Positions 27,073 to 36,781 of a stretch of 64,000 nt of DNA are shown piece after piece. The position numbers and the translations under genes were made by a program. The notes below the pieces were generated by a model that did no database searches, was not told where the DNA came from, and saw nothing but the letters and a program-made list of their open reading frames with translations. Source of the DNA: Frondihabitans sp. PAMC 28766 (GTDB lineage Bacteria; Actinomycetota; Actinomycetes; Actinomycetales; Microbacteriaceae); assembly GCF_001577365.1 (NCBI RefSeq), contig NZ_CP014513.1:4154001-4218000 (forward strand), read 5' to 3'. The number at the start of each line of letters is the position of its first letter. The first letter of the stretch is position 1.

Positions 27073-28373
27073 CCGCGCTCGGGGCAGCCTTGCTCATTGC
27101 CCGTCGAATGCACGTCCTTCCCGCCTTAGGAGTGACCGCCATCCTGGGCACCCTCCTCGGCTTGGGTGAAACCGCTCCACGATTTTATGACTGGCGCGAT
27201 CGAACCGGCGCAGTGGCTGCCGCCTTCACGCTGGTGATTCCGCTCTTCTGCGGCCTTGCCGCCTTCATGGGTGGGCGGATCCGCAAATCCTCGTACTTCC
27301 TTCTCATCCGTTGCGCCCCTGACGGAGGTGTTCGCGCCACACTCGCCGCATCGGCCAGCGTCGTGCTCGTGGCGGGGAGCATGTCTGTCTTCGTCGTATC
27401 CGGCATCCTCATTCCCTGGGGGTCGCTGGGTGTTCCCGCGGGGCACCCAGACTTTTCAAGGCTTCTGTCATCCGTCTCATCGCTGACCGCCGGGGGTCTG
27501 GTCGGCTTCGTCTTCGGGTTGCTCGTCCCGTGGTGGTGGGCCCCGCCGATCGCGTGCATCGGCTCGTACGTCTTCGGTGTCGCCGTATTGGTTCTCGGCG
27601 GAGGCGTCACCTCCACCCTGCCGGTACTCTCCCCCCTGTACGTCGCCTCTCTCGGCCCGTATTTCGACCTGAACGTTTCTCTCTTCGCGCTCCGCACGAC
27701 CTGGTTCGCGGCAGCAGGCGTGGCCGCGGTTGGAATCGCTGTCCTCATCGTCGCCCGGTCGCGTCGAGTCGCAGCAATCATTTCGGCCTCGGGATCCGCG
27801 ATCCTGATCGTGGTGGGCGCCGGAGTCATCTGTTCACCGACCGGCGTCTCCCTCGACCGCGCCAGCGGCTCGTTGCACTGTGCCGGGTCGGGTCCAGAGT
27901 TGTGCCTCCTTCCCGCCTACGAACCAGAGCGTGTCACGATCTCCACGGCGTTGGGGCCAGTCGAACGGCAGTTGACCGCAACGCCCTTCCATTTCGAACG
28001 AGTCGAGGTGACGCAACGCGGCGTGAGCCGCGTCGTCACACCCGGAACCGTAGAACTTCATGTCGACGACTTCGCCCAGGGTTGGGAGCAGCGAGACCTC
28101 GGCGAACTCGTACAGAGCATCCTCGACTCCCGTCAGTCCGGTGCAGCATGCAGAGTGCTCGGGCCGGACGACCCGCTCGGCTATGTCTACGGCCCACCTC
28201 TGGTCTTTGTCGGCTGGGCGATCGACAGCCGGGAGACAGCAGACGCTTGGGAAGGGGGCGGCGCTGCCTACGACAAGCTCATCTCGATGCCGCGTGCCGA
28301 CCAGATCGCCTGGGTCGCCGGCAACACCCGAAATCTCTGCTCCGGCAAGGCGAACCTCCGCGCCCTCCGATGA
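27069..28373 (+). CDS. Membrane protein with extracytoplasmic C-terminal domain (ABC transporter partner)
   Basis: 434 aa. About eight hydrophobic segments fill residues 1-255 (such as VASVVLVAGSMSVFVV-like and LVGFVFGLLVPWWWAPPIA). A soluble C-terminal domain of about 175 residues with Cys residues (LHCAGSGPELCLL, GAACRV, RNLCSG) follows, probably outside the cell. It overlaps the ATPase gene upstream and the next membrane gene downstream by ATGA. No known permease signature was recognised. The large outward domain could bind a peptide substrate. Confidence 0.65.
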   Translation: MTALGAALLIARRMHVLPALGVTAILGTLLGLGETAPRFYDWRDRTGAVAAAFTLVIPLFCGLAAFMGGRIRKSSYFLLIRCAPDGGVRATLAASASVVLVAGSMSVFVVSGILIPWGSLGVPAGHPDFSRLLSSVSSLTAGGLVGFVFGLLVPWWWAPPIACIGSYVFGVAVLVLGGGVTSTLPVLSPLYVASLGPYFDLNVSLFALRTTWFAAAGVAAVGIAVLIVARSRRVAAIISASGSAILIVVGAGVICSPTGVSLDRASGSLHCAGSGPELCLLPAYEPERVTISTALGPVERQLTATPFHFERVEVTQRGVSRVVTPGTVELHVDDFAQGWEQRDLGELVQSILDSRQSGAACRVLGPDDPLGYVYGPPLVFVGWAIDSRETADAWEGGGAAYDKLISMPRADQIAWVAGNTRNLCSGKANLRALR

Positions 28374-28966
28374 ACTTTCACGTTGCCAGTTTTCGGATGT
28401 ACTCGATCGTTCCGCTCATGGTCGTCGCAGGGGCCCTATCGGGCTGGGGGGAAAACCTCTCTCTTCGCGTCGGCTACGAGATCGACTTCCGAGTACCCGC
28501 ATCTCTTGTCCTCCCCCTCACTGCAGCATGTCTCGCATCCGGGTTGATTCTCGATCCCGCTGGCCCGATCGCGGCGATATCGACGCGACCACTCCGTCGT
28601 CTTCTCGCCGCACGGCTGGTTCTCTGCCTGTGCTCGTTCACCCTGGGGCTCGCGGGCGCTCTAACCGTGATGGAGGCACCCGACGCGGCCATTGCGCTCG
28701 CTCTGCGGAACGAGGTTCTCCTTCTCGGCATCATCCTCGGCTCCATTGGATTCCTTGACCTCGCCCTAGCCTGGATACCGCCGAGTGCCTACGCGATCAT
28801 CTGCATGCTCGCGGGCGTGGGGGCAGACGGGTCAAGGCATCCATGGGCCGTTCTGCTCGAGCAGGACATCCATTGCGCAGCAGCGTGGGCTTCGGCGTTC
28901 GCCGTCGCAGTCATCGGTCTCAGCATCACGATGATTCGTCTCCGCACGAGACAAGCTCGTCACTGA
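28370..28966 (+). CDS. Integral membrane protein (second ABC transporter partner)
   Basis: 198 aa with about six hydrophobic segments (MYSIVPLMVVAGALSGW; LVLPLTAACLASGLIL; LVLCLCSFTLGLAGAL; LLLGIILGSIGFLDLALAW). The ATG at 28370 overlaps the preceding stop (ATGA). It has no recognised domain. As last gene of the operon it is probably the second transmembrane subunit or an immunity-type protein. Confidence 0.65.
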   Translation: MNFHVASFRMYSIVPLMVVAGALSGWGENLSLRVGYEIDFRVPASLVLPLTAACLASGLILDPAGPIAAISTRPLRRLLAARLVLCLCSFTLGLAGALTVMEAPDAAIALALRNEVLLLGIILGSIGFLDLALAWIPPSAYAIICMLAGVGADGSRHPWAVLLEQDIHCAAAWASAFAVAVIGLSITMIRLRTRQARH

Positions 28967-29001
28967 TCGAACTCCGCCCGCTGGCCGATCTGTGGGGCGA
29001 G

Positions 29002-31131
29002 TCACGACTTCGGGCTGCTGAGGGCGTAGACCGTGCTGCCCCCGACCGTCTTCGCCGTGTAATGCGACTCGACCCAGGCGGCTATCTTCGACGCGGTCGA
29101 CGAGCTGCTGCCGCCCATGCCCCCGCCGGTGCCGCTGGAGACGTAGTAGCCGATGTCGCCCGCTTTCACGGAGGCCTCGAATTGCGCCAGCGTGGGGGTG
29201 GGGTCGTCGCTCCAGCCGCCGATGGCCATCACCGCGGTGTCGCTCGAGAGCTCGAGGGTCGCCGCCGACTGGTCGTTGTCGACGGCCGCGGCCCAGCGGG
29301 CGGTGGACGCCTCGAGCAGCTTCGTGAGCGCGGCGGACGAAGTCGTCCCACCACCGCCACCGGTCGGTGCGGTGCGCGCCGCCTCGGAGGAGGTGTCCCT
29401 CGAGCCGGTCGGCGAAGTCCCGCCGGTGCCGGACGGCCGCGTACCCGACGGCCTGGTTCCGGACGGCTTCGTGCCCGACGACCCCGACTCCTCGGACGCT
29501 GCACCCCCGGCTGCCGCGCTCGACCTGCCGGGCCCGCCCGAACCGCCGCCGAAGCCACCGCCGCCGACCCCACCACCGCCGCCACCGAAACCGCTCGTCG
29601 ACGTCGATCCCACGCTCGGGATCGACCCGGTGTGCCCCACCGACGCCGTCGCGATGGCATACGCACCCGACCCCGAGAGCGCGAACAGCGCGCCCGCAAG
29701 AGCACCCACCAGCGTCAGCCGCCGCCACGCCGCGATCGAGCCGACCACGAAGAGCAGGGCCGACAGGATGGCTCCGACGAGCACGACCCAGCGCAGCCAC
29801 GGCAGCCAGGACGCGTTCGCCCCGAGCAGGTGGAACGCCCAGGCCCCCGTCACCGCGACGGCGACGGCCAGCCCGAGTCGCCCCAGCCATGTGGCGCGCG
29901 CCTGCCAGAGCACGACCCCGCCCGTCCCGACGAGCCCGGCGATCGCCGGTGCGAGTGCCACCGTGTAGTACGGATGGATCGTGCCGCTCGTGTAGCTGAA
30001 GACGAGCCCGGTCACGGCGAGCCACGCGCCCTGCATCACGAAGCCGGCGCGAACGAGGTCGGTGCGCGGGCGCCGCCCAACAACGACGATGCCCAGCACC
30101 ATCAGAACGAGGGCCGCAGGCAGGAGCCATGAGATCTCGAGCCCCATCTCGCTCGAGAACAGGCGCGTCAGACCGGTCGAGCCGCCGAACGACGAGCCCG
30201 CAGCACCACCCCCGCCGGCGCCGCCACCGCCGCCGTTCCCGGATCCTGACCCGAAGAACCGCCCGAGACCGTTGTAGCCGAACGCGAGCTGCAGCACCGA
30301 GTTGTTCGTCGATCCGCCGATGTACGGGCGCGCATCGGCCGGCCAAAGGGCCACCGCTGCCACCCACCAGCCCGCGCCCACCACGACTCCGGCGACCGCC
30401 CCGAGAACGTGCAGGATGCGACGCCACCAGGACGCGGGCGCCGCCAGCAGGTAGACCAGCGCGAACGCCGGCGCCACCAGGAGCCCCTGCAGCATCTTGG
30501 TGAGGAAGGCGAAGCCGAGCACGAGACCCGCGGCCGCGAGCCACTTCCCGCTCGCCCGAGGCAGGGCTCGCACCGTGAAGTAGCCGGCGAGGCTCATCAG
30601 CATCACCAGCAGCGCGTCGGGGTTGTCGAAGCGGAACATCAGCGCGGCGGCGGGCGTGAACGCCAGGGCGAGGCCGGCCAGGAGCCCACCGGTCGCCGCC
30701 AACCGCGCACCGAGCATGACGAGCGTGCGACGCACGGCCAGGAAGACGAGCAGCACGCTCGCGACCCCTTCGAGCGCCTGGGGCAGAAGGAGGCTCCACG
30801 ACGAGAAGCCGAACAGGCGGGCCGAGAGTCCCATCAGCCAGAGCGACGCCGGCGGCTTGTCGACGGTGATGAAGTTCGACGAGTCGAGCGAGCCGAAGAA
30901 CATCGCCTTCCACGACTTGGCGCCGGCCTGGACGGCCGCGGCGTAGAAACTGTTGGCCGTGCCGCTCGCCGACAGGTCGACGAGGTACAGCAGGGCCGTG
31001 AGCACGAGGAGGCCCCAGAGGCTCGGGCGGATCCACTGCGGGTCGGTCGAGCGGCCGAGGAGAGCGCGGGTGACTGCTCCTCGCCCGCGCTCGGCGGTGT
31101 GGCCCCGGATCGGGCCGTCGTATGCGGTCAT
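29002..31131 (-). CDS. YkcB-type GT39-like membrane glycosyltransferase
   Basis: 709 aa. The N-terminal GT-C region has about 12 TM helices with NFITVDKPPASLWLMGLS and FRFDNPDALLVMLMSLAGY, both characteristic of the YkcB/ArnT-like group that uses lipid-linked sugars on the outer face. Two Gly-rich low-complexity insertions occur (about 275-300 and 495-520), plus repeated SGTRPSGTRPSGT. A soluble C-terminal domain ends AKTVGGSTVYALSSPKS. ATG at 31131, preceded by AGGAGG. It stands alone, with the convergent ABC island on one side and a terminator from the MFS gene on the other. Acceptor unknown. Confidence 0.82.
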   Translation of the reverse strand: MTAYDGPIRGHTAERGRGAVTRALLGRSTDPQWIRPSLWGLLVLTALLYLVDLSASGTANSFYAAAVQAGAKSWKAMFFGSLDSSNFITVDKPPASLWLMGLSARLFGFSSWSLLLPQALEGVASVLLVFLAVRRTLVMLGARLAATGGLLAGLALAFTPAAALMFRFDNPDALLVMLMSLAGYFTVRALPRASGKWLAAAGLVLGFAFLTKMLQGLLVAPAFALVYLLAAPASWWRRILHVLGAVAGVVVGAGWWVAAVALWPADARPYIGGSTNNSVLQLAFGYNGLGRFFGSGSGNGGGGGAGGGGAAGSSFGGSTGLTRLFSSEMGLEISWLLPAALVLMVLGIVVVGRRPRTDLVRAGFVMQGAWLAVTGLVFSYTSGTIHPYYTVALAPAIAGLVGTGGVVLWQARATWLGRLGLAVAVAVTGAWAFHLLGANASWLPWLRWVVLVGAILSALLFVVGSIAAWRRLTLVGALAGALFALSGSGAYAIATASVGHTGSIPSVGSTSTSGFGGGGGGVGGGGFGGGSGGPGRSSAAAGGAASEESGSSGTKPSGTRPSGTRPSGTGGTSPTGSRDTSSEAARTAPTGGGGGTTSSAALTKLLEASTARWAAAVDNDQSAATLELSSDTAVMAIGGWSDDPTPTLAQFEASVKAGDIGYYVSSGTGGGMGGSSSSTASKIAAWVESHYTAKTVGGSTVYALSSPKS

Positions 31132-31211
31132 GGGTGTCCTCCTGCTGGTCAGGCACCGAGCCTCGCTGACGACCCTTTCGACACCCGATGAGGCTCCCCT
31201 GACATGACGAA

Positions 31212-31240
31212 GCGCCTGCCGGAAGGATCCCGACAGGCGC
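31212..31240 (-). terminator. Terminator of the MFS gene
   Basis: GCGCCTGCCGG (31212-31222) pairs with CCGACAGGCGC (31230-31240) with one mismatch and a 7-base loop, directly after the MFS stop on the minus strand. Confidence 0.6.
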
Positions 31241-31266
31241 CTCGCGAGGTGAAGCGGCAGCGGTCG

Positions 31267-32756
31267 TTACGCGGCGACGCTCTCCTCGGTCGCGGCGACG
31301 AGCGCCGGCTTCCGCACGAAGAACGCAGCGACGATGGCGAAGAGCGAGATGATCGCGCCTGCGAAGAAGGCCGTCTGCACACCGGACGCCGTCGACGCCA
31401 CCGCTGACGAGCCGTGGGTCACCGCCGCGGCAGCACCCGTCGACAGGAGGGTGACGAACAGCGCCGTGCCGACCCCCGCCGACACCTGCTGCACGGTGTT
31501 GAGGATGGCGCTGCCGTGCGAGTAGAGGTCGGGCCGCACCGCGCCGAGCGACGCCGTGAACAGCGGCGTGAAGGTGAAGGCGAGCCCGACGCTCAGCACG
31601 ATGTGCACGATCGGGATCACATAGAGAGGTGTGCCCTGCCGCAAGAACATCGCCATGCTCCAGAGCGCCGCGCTGACGAGGATCGAGCCGACCACGAGCA
31701 GGGCCGTCGGCCCGATGCGGTCGTAGAGCCGGCCCACGACGGGCGACAGCACACCCATGATGACGCCACCGGGCAGCAGGAGGAGCCCGGTCGCGAGCGT
31801 CGAGACGTGCAGCACGGTCTGCAGATAGATCGGCAGGATGATGAGGCTGCCGAACAGCGCGATGCTCGAGACCGCGATCATCGCGATCGAGATCGAGAAG
31901 GTGCGCGACAGGAAGGTGCGGAGGTCGAGCAGCGGCGCCGACGACCGGGCGAGCCGGGTCTGACGCAGGATGAACAGCGCCAGAGCCACGACGCCGACGA
32001 TCACCGGCACGAGCGGCGGGACGGGCTGCGGAGACCCGGAGGCCGCTTCGCCCACGCTCGAGAGGCCGTAGAGCAGCCCGGCGAACGCGAACGCGGACAG
32101 GATCACCGAGAGCACGTCGAGCGGCACCTTGCGCGGCACCGTGACGTTCTTCATCTTGATCGCGCCGACGACCAGGGCGACGAGGGCGATCGCAGAACGA
32201 TGATGAACATGAAGCGCCAGCTCAGCACGCTGAGGATGAGACCCGAGATGGTGGGGCCGATGGCCGGGGCCACCGAGATCACGATCGAGATGTTGCCCAT
32301 GATGCGACCGCGCGCGGCAGGAGCCACCAGCGTCATCGCCGTCGTCATCAAGAGCGGCATCATCACGGCCGTGCCCGTCGCCTGAACGATTCGAGCGACG
32401 AGCAGCACCGGGAAGCCCGGCGCGACGGCCGCGATCAGCGTGCCGGCACTGAACAGAGACATCGCGAGGATGAAGATAGACCGCGTGCTGAAGCGCTGCA
32501 GCAGGAACCCCGTGATCGGGATGACCACCGCCATGGTCAGGAGGAAGCCCGTCGTCAGCCACTGGACGGTCGCGGCCGACACCTTGAGGTCGATGATCAG
32601 CGTCGGCAGCGCGACACTCAGGATCGTCTCGTTCAGGATCACGACGAAGGCCGAGACGATCAAAAGCCCCAGCACGAGGCGGTTGCGCGCGGCATCGTCC
32701 GCCACGGCACCCTCGGCGGCGGAGGGCACGGTCGTCGTGGTGGTCTGTTGCGTCAC
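31267..32756 (-). CDS. DHA2-family (14-TM) MFS multidrug exporter (frameshift near 32192)
   Basis: 496 aa after repair. TM1 carries LNETILSVALPTLIIDL and the next segment ATVQWLTTGFLLTMAVVIP; both are typical of EmrB/QacA exporters. The motif-C-like region is ISVAPAIGPTISGLIL. The frame breaks after FMFIIVL and resumes AIALVALVVGAIKMKN; one G restored in GTTCTGCGATC (about 32192) fuses them. GTG at 32756 with AGGAA upstream; a longer ATG start at 32840 would translate the probable promoter. It lies downstream of GH3 on the same strand with a 110-bp gap. The substrate is unknown. Confidence 0.82.
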
Positions 32757-32866
32757 GGTGTTCCTGTCAGTGATCGTGGCAGTCGGTCGGTACGGGGTGG
32801 AACCAATCGGTCCGGTCAGTATTCCCCGCACCGCCGACATTGGCCAGTGCTTCACCCGATGGTCGC

Positions 32867-35369
32867 TCAGGCCCGCGCTGACGACCCCACGAGCTCGATC
32901 GAGGCCTCGAGCGGGGTGGCCGTGAGCGACGTGCCGACGTGCACCTCGAACGCGCCCTCCTCGTAGTTCCAGCCCTCGTCCCAGTCGGCGAAGGCACGCG
33001 CCGGCAGCGGGATCGTGACGACCTGGGACTGCCCTGCGTCGAGTATCACCGGCGCGAAGCCGGCGAGCCACCGGGCGGGGCGATCGACCGCGCTTTCGGC
33101 GCGCGACAGGTACACCTGAACGACGTGCTTGCCCCGGCGCGAACCGGTGTTGGTGACCGTGACCGACACCGTGGCATCCTGCGCCCCGCCCGAAGCGGAA
33201 GGAGCGGACGGGGCGGAGACCGACGGCGAGACCTCGAGCGACCCCGTCGAGAACGTGGTGTAGCCGAGCCCGTGCCCGAACTCGAACGCGGGCGTCTGGC
33301 CCGAGCGCAGCCACGCCCTGTAGCCGATGTGGATGCCCTCGTCGTAGGCGACGATGCCGCCGTGCGGTGTGACGTCGAGCACCGGCACATCGCCGAGCAG
33401 CGCCGGCCACGTCGTGGGCAGACGCCCGCCGGGCTCGACGGCGCCGAACAGCAGGTCCGCGAGCGCGTTGCCGTACTCCTGGCCGCCGAAGTAGGTCAGC
33501 AGCAGCGCCTTCACGTCGTCGCGCCAGGGCATGACGACGGGCGAGCCCGAGTTGACCACGACGATCGTGTTCGGGTTGGCGGCGACGACGGCGCGCACGA
33601 GGTCGTCCTGGCGCCCGGGCAGGTCGAGGTTCTGGCGGTCGAAGCCCTCCGACTCGACTCGAGAGTTGGTGCCCACGACGACGATGGCGACATCGGCGTT
33701 CGCTGCGGCGTCGACCGCCGAGGCGATCAGCCCTCCGGGTCGGAGTTGTCGGCTTCGAGCCCCGCCGTGATGCTCCACACGCCCGCCATCGACTTGTCGC
33801 GCGAGCCCATGTCGAATTCGATCTTCACGTCGAGCGAGGTGCCCGCGGCAACCTGCACCGGGGTGACGATCGATGGCGGCGCGAGCAGCGACGCGCCGAG
33901 ATCCATGCCGCCGGTGTCTTTCGAGGTCTCTTCGTGCACGAGCCGGCCGTCGACGAAGATGCGCCCGTGGCCGACCGAAGCGAAGCCGAAGAGCGCCTCG
34001 CCGGTGGTGGCCGGCGTCCACGTCATCGTCATCTCGGCAACCGCCGAGGTGTCGACGGGGGCGTCGCCACCGAAGTACGTCAGCGCCGTGGCCAGGCGGT
34101 CCTCGCGGAACATCTCCGTGCCGTCGGCGTCGAGGAAGCGGACGAGCATGCCATTCGAGCCCGTGGCCGGGTTGACGATGTCGTCGAGGGGAAGCTCGGT
34201 GATGCCCTCCTGGACGACGGCCCCGATGGAGTACGAGACGATCGCACCGGGCAGAGCGGCACGGAGACCTTCGAGCGGCGAGACGACCTTCGTCGGCAGC
34301 ACGGTGGCCGAGCCGCCGCCCTGGGTGCGGGCGTGCAGGCCGTTGTGGCCGATCAGCGCGACCGACCCCAGTGCCGAGGCGTCGAGCGGCAGGGTGCCTT
34401 CGGGGTTCGCGAGCAGCACGCTGCCGGCGGCCTCGGCCTCGCGGGCGAACGCGACGCCGTCTTCGACGGTGACGGGAGCGGCCTGCACGGGTGCGAAGCC
34501 CTCGAGCGCGCCGACACGGGCAGCGAGGCGCAGGATACGGATGACCTTGCGATCGATGGCCGCCTCCGACACGTCACCGCTGCGAACGGCCGCCACGAGA
34601 GCGGCGCCCCAGGGGCCGTCGGGGCCGGGCATCACGAGATCCTGCGACGCCTTGGCGCTCTCGACGGTGCGAACAGCCGTCCAGTCGCTGACGACGACGC
34701 CGTCGAAGCCCCACTCGGAGCCCAGCGGCGTCTCGAGCAGCTCGCTCTCGTGGCGGTGGTGCCGTTGATCTGGTTGTACGACGACATCACGAGCCACGCG
34801 TGCGCCTCGGTGATGCTCTTCTCGAAGGCGAGCAGGTAGAGCTCGCGGAGGGCACGCTCGGAGACGACGGTGTTCGCAGTGAAGCGCTCGGTCTCGTAGT
34901 CGTTGGCGATGTAGTGCTTGGGGGTGGCCCCGACGCCGTTCTCCTGCACGCCCGACACGTAGGCCGCGGCGAGTTCGGCGGTGAGCAGCGGGTCTTCGCT
35001 GAACGCCTCGAAGTGGCGGCCGCCCAGCGGCGACCGGTGCAGGTTGATGGTCGGCCCGAGCACGACGTCGACGCCCTTGCGGCGGGCCTCGACAGCGGAC
35101 GCGGCACCGTAGCGAGCAGCGACGGCGCGGTCCCAGGACGACGAGAGCGCCGTCGCGCTCGGGAGGTTGAGCGAAGGCGAGCGCTCGTCCCACACCTCGC
35201 CACGGACGCCGGAGGGGCCGTCCGACACCAGGATGCGACGCAGCCCGATCTTCTCGATGGGCCAGGTCGTCCAGAAGTCGCGCCCGGTGAGCAGCTGCAC
35301 CTTCTCGTCGAGGGTCAGTTTCGCGGCCAGTTCGTCGAGACGGGCGGTCTCTTCTGCGGAGTCGTACAT
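32867..35369 (-). CDS. GH3 beta-glucosidase with PA14 domain (two frameshifts)
   Basis: 834 aa after repair at about 34757 (NGTTAT/ESELLETP, one C missing) and about 33738 (SDPEG/LIASAVD, one G missing). GH3 N-terminal barrel: ILVSDGPSGVRGE, LGPTINLHRSPLGGRHFEAF, GATPKHYIANDYE; the nucleophile Asp is in FDGVVVSDW (about 227). A PA14-like insert (about 390-540, GHGRIFVDGRLVHEE) precedes the second alpha/beta domain. An FN3-like C-terminus ends the protein. No signal peptide, so cytoplasmic hydrolysis of beta-glucosides or related oligosaccharides. Divergent from a TetR gene with a 41-bp inverted repeat between them. Confidence 0.88.
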
Positions 35370-35430
35370 CGGTGCCTTTCGGGTCACGGCGGCGTCGACC
35401 TCGACGCGGCCTGTCGAAGAATCTAGCATC

Positions 35431-35471
35431 ACAAACCTACCTCGGGTTGGGATTATCGGCGCTAGGTTTGT
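35431..35471. promoter_or_regulatory. TetR-type operator between GH3 and tetR
   Basis: Perfect 9-bp arms ACAAACCTA (35431-35439) and TAGGTTTGT (35463-35471), 23 bases apart, end three bases before the GTG of the TetR gene. The site covers the probable promoters of both divergent genes, so it fits autoregulation and GH3 control. Confidence 0.65.
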
Positions 35472-35474
35472 CGC

Positions 35475-36083
35475 GTGACCAGTGCTGTTCCCTCCCGCCG
35501 CTACGCCAAGGGCGACGCCAAGCGTGCGGAGATCCTGAGTGCGGCTCTCGCCGTCATCGGCGAACGGGGCTACCGCCACTCCTCGCTCCAGGAGATCGCC
35601 GACGCCGTCGGTCTCACGAAGGCCGGAGTGCTGCACTACTTCGACTCGCGCGAAGACCTCCTCGTCGAGGTGCTCCGCGAGCGCGACGACGCCGACGAGG
35701 CCCGCCTCCTGCCCGACGACGGCGACATCATCGACCTCCTCCCCCGCGCCCTGCGCCACAACGCCGAGGTGCCGGGCCTCGTGCAGCTCTACTCGCGCCT
35801 GGTGGTCGAGTCGGAGGCGGCCGAGCACCCCGGCCACGCCTACATCGACGACCGGTACGCCCAGATCGAGACGACCCTCGGCGAGGCCGCCCGAGCCCGT
35901 CAAGAGGCAGGCGAGATCCGCATCGACCTCGACCCGGCGATGATCGCGCGCATCCTCACGGCGGTGAGCGACGGCATCCAGCTGCAGTGGCTGCACGACC
36001 CGGCGATCGACATGAGCGGCACCTTCGAGACCGTGCTCGGGCTACTCACCCCGCCCCCGTCGGGCCCGACCGCTGACTCGTGA
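35475..36083 (+). CDS. TetR-family regulator (putative GH3 repressor)
   Basis: 202 aa. N-terminal HTH at about 15-60 (RAEILSAALAVIGERGYRHS, LQEIADAVGLTKAGVLHYF), then the helical ligand domain. The second-helix wording KAGVLHYFDSREDLL is typical of TetR proteins controlling glycosidases in Microbacteriaceae (family knowledge). GTG start at 35475, directly after the inverted repeat. It is divergent from GH3, so it probably represses GH3 and itself, released by a sugar ligand. Confidence 0.88.
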   Translation: MTSAVPSRRYAKGDAKRAEILSAALAVIGERGYRHSSLQEIADAVGLTKAGVLHYFDSREDLLVEVLRERDDADEARLLPDDGDIIDLLPRALRHNAEVPGLVQLYSRLVVESEAAEHPGHAYIDDRYAQIETTLGEAARARQEAGEIRIDLDPAMIARILTAVSDGIQLQWLHDPAIDMSGTFETVLGLLTPPPSGPTADS

Positions 36084-36084
36084 C

Positions 36085-36140
36085 CCCCTGACTGGGGTGT
36101 CATACCAGATTTGACGGAGCGACAGCATCCTGCTATCGTT
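36085..36140 (+). promoter_or_regulatory. Promoter with CCCC-N6-GGGG site
   Basis: TTGACG (36112-36117), a 17-base spacer and TATCGT (36135-36140) form a strong-looking sigma70 promoter. CCCC-CTGACT-GGGG (36085-36098) lies just upstream, centred about 55 bases before the start. The hairpin could also be the tetR terminator. Confidence 0.6.
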
Positions 36141-36146
36141 ATCCAG

Positions 36147-36422
36147 TTGCTTGAGTGGACTATCTACCCATTCGCGACGTGCTTGTTGAACGACGTGCGT
36201 GTTTCACGACAGGCATGCTGGCCCCGAGCCAGTGCCGTCGGCCCAACAGGCCAACACATGCTCGTTCAGACCTTCATGGGTCTCATTCCGACCGAGCCAA
36301 CCCGCGCTTCGTGCCCACAAAGCACCGCGCACCAGCACGCCGACACTCGGCGTGTGCGAACAGCGCCGCACCCTCACCCGGTGCCCGCGCGAACTCGCCG
36401 CACAGCATCGAAAGACAGCACC
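36147..36422 (+). promoter_or_regulatory. Long 5' leader (about 275 nt)
   Basis: The stretch between the promoter and the 94-aa gene is open in one frame, but its composition is not coding-like. It contains a perfect 8-bp hairpin CACGCCGA-cac-TCGGCGTG (36336-36354). It may be a regulatory leader or contain a small RNA. No known riboswitch was recognised. Confidence 0.35.
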
Positions 36423-36707
36423 ATGACAACCATTTCACTCATCCAGATCGACGGGACCGTCACCACGGCTCCCGTGCTCACCCACGACAACCTCGTGGAG
36501 TTCGTCGTCGTCGACGAGTCCTCGCGCGAATTCGTCGTCCGCATCGCCCGCTCCGAGCTCGGCGGCCACGTGGCCCCGGGCGCTCGCGTCGTGGCGTCGG
36601 GCGCCGAGGGCTGGGTCATTCCCGGCCGCGCCTGGGTCTCCGAGCCGTCGCGCACGATCCTGCAGGCGCACGACGTGCAGCTGCGAGAGCTCGCCTTCGC
36701 GGCATAG
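36423..36707 (+). CDS. Conserved-looking 94-aa protein, unknown function
   Basis: 94 aa, soluble, no Cys, no signal peptide. Predicted mostly beta (TTISLIQIDGTVTTAPVL, EFVVRIARSELGGHVAPGAR). The ATG at 36423 was chosen because upstream codons do not show the usual G/C third position; the ribosome site is weak (GAAAGAC). It has its own promoter, a long leader and a strong downstream terminator, which suggests a well-controlled and perhaps abundant small protein. Family not recognised. Confidence 0.65.
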   Translation: MTTISLIQIDGTVTTAPVLTHDNLVEFVVVDESSREFVVRIARSELGGHVAPGARVVASGAEGWVIPGRAWVSEPSRTILQAHDVQLRELAFAA

Positions 36708-36728
36708 GTCGAAGCCAGCACCACTTTC

Positions 36729-36764
36729 GGCGCAGGGCACCGGTTCTCACCGGTGTCCTGCGCC
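36729..36764. terminator. Bidirectional terminator, 16-bp stem
   Basis: GGCGCAGGGCACCGGT (36729-36744) pairs fully (one G-T) with ACCGGTGTCCTGCGCC (36749-36764) across a TCTC loop, between convergent genes. It has a short T-rich flank on the minus-strand exit (AAAGTGG read from plus CCACTTT). Confidence 0.8.
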
Positions 36765-36781
36765 GATTCTCGTCTGCGGGG

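Noticed and set aside
36111..36422. Coding extension upstream of the 94-aa gene
   Set aside because: Open frame without G/C third-position bias, overlapping a strong promoter; treated as leader.
36147..36422. Known riboswitch or tRNA in the long leader
   Set aside because: No cloverleaf, T-box, or recognisable riboswitch core could be found by eye.
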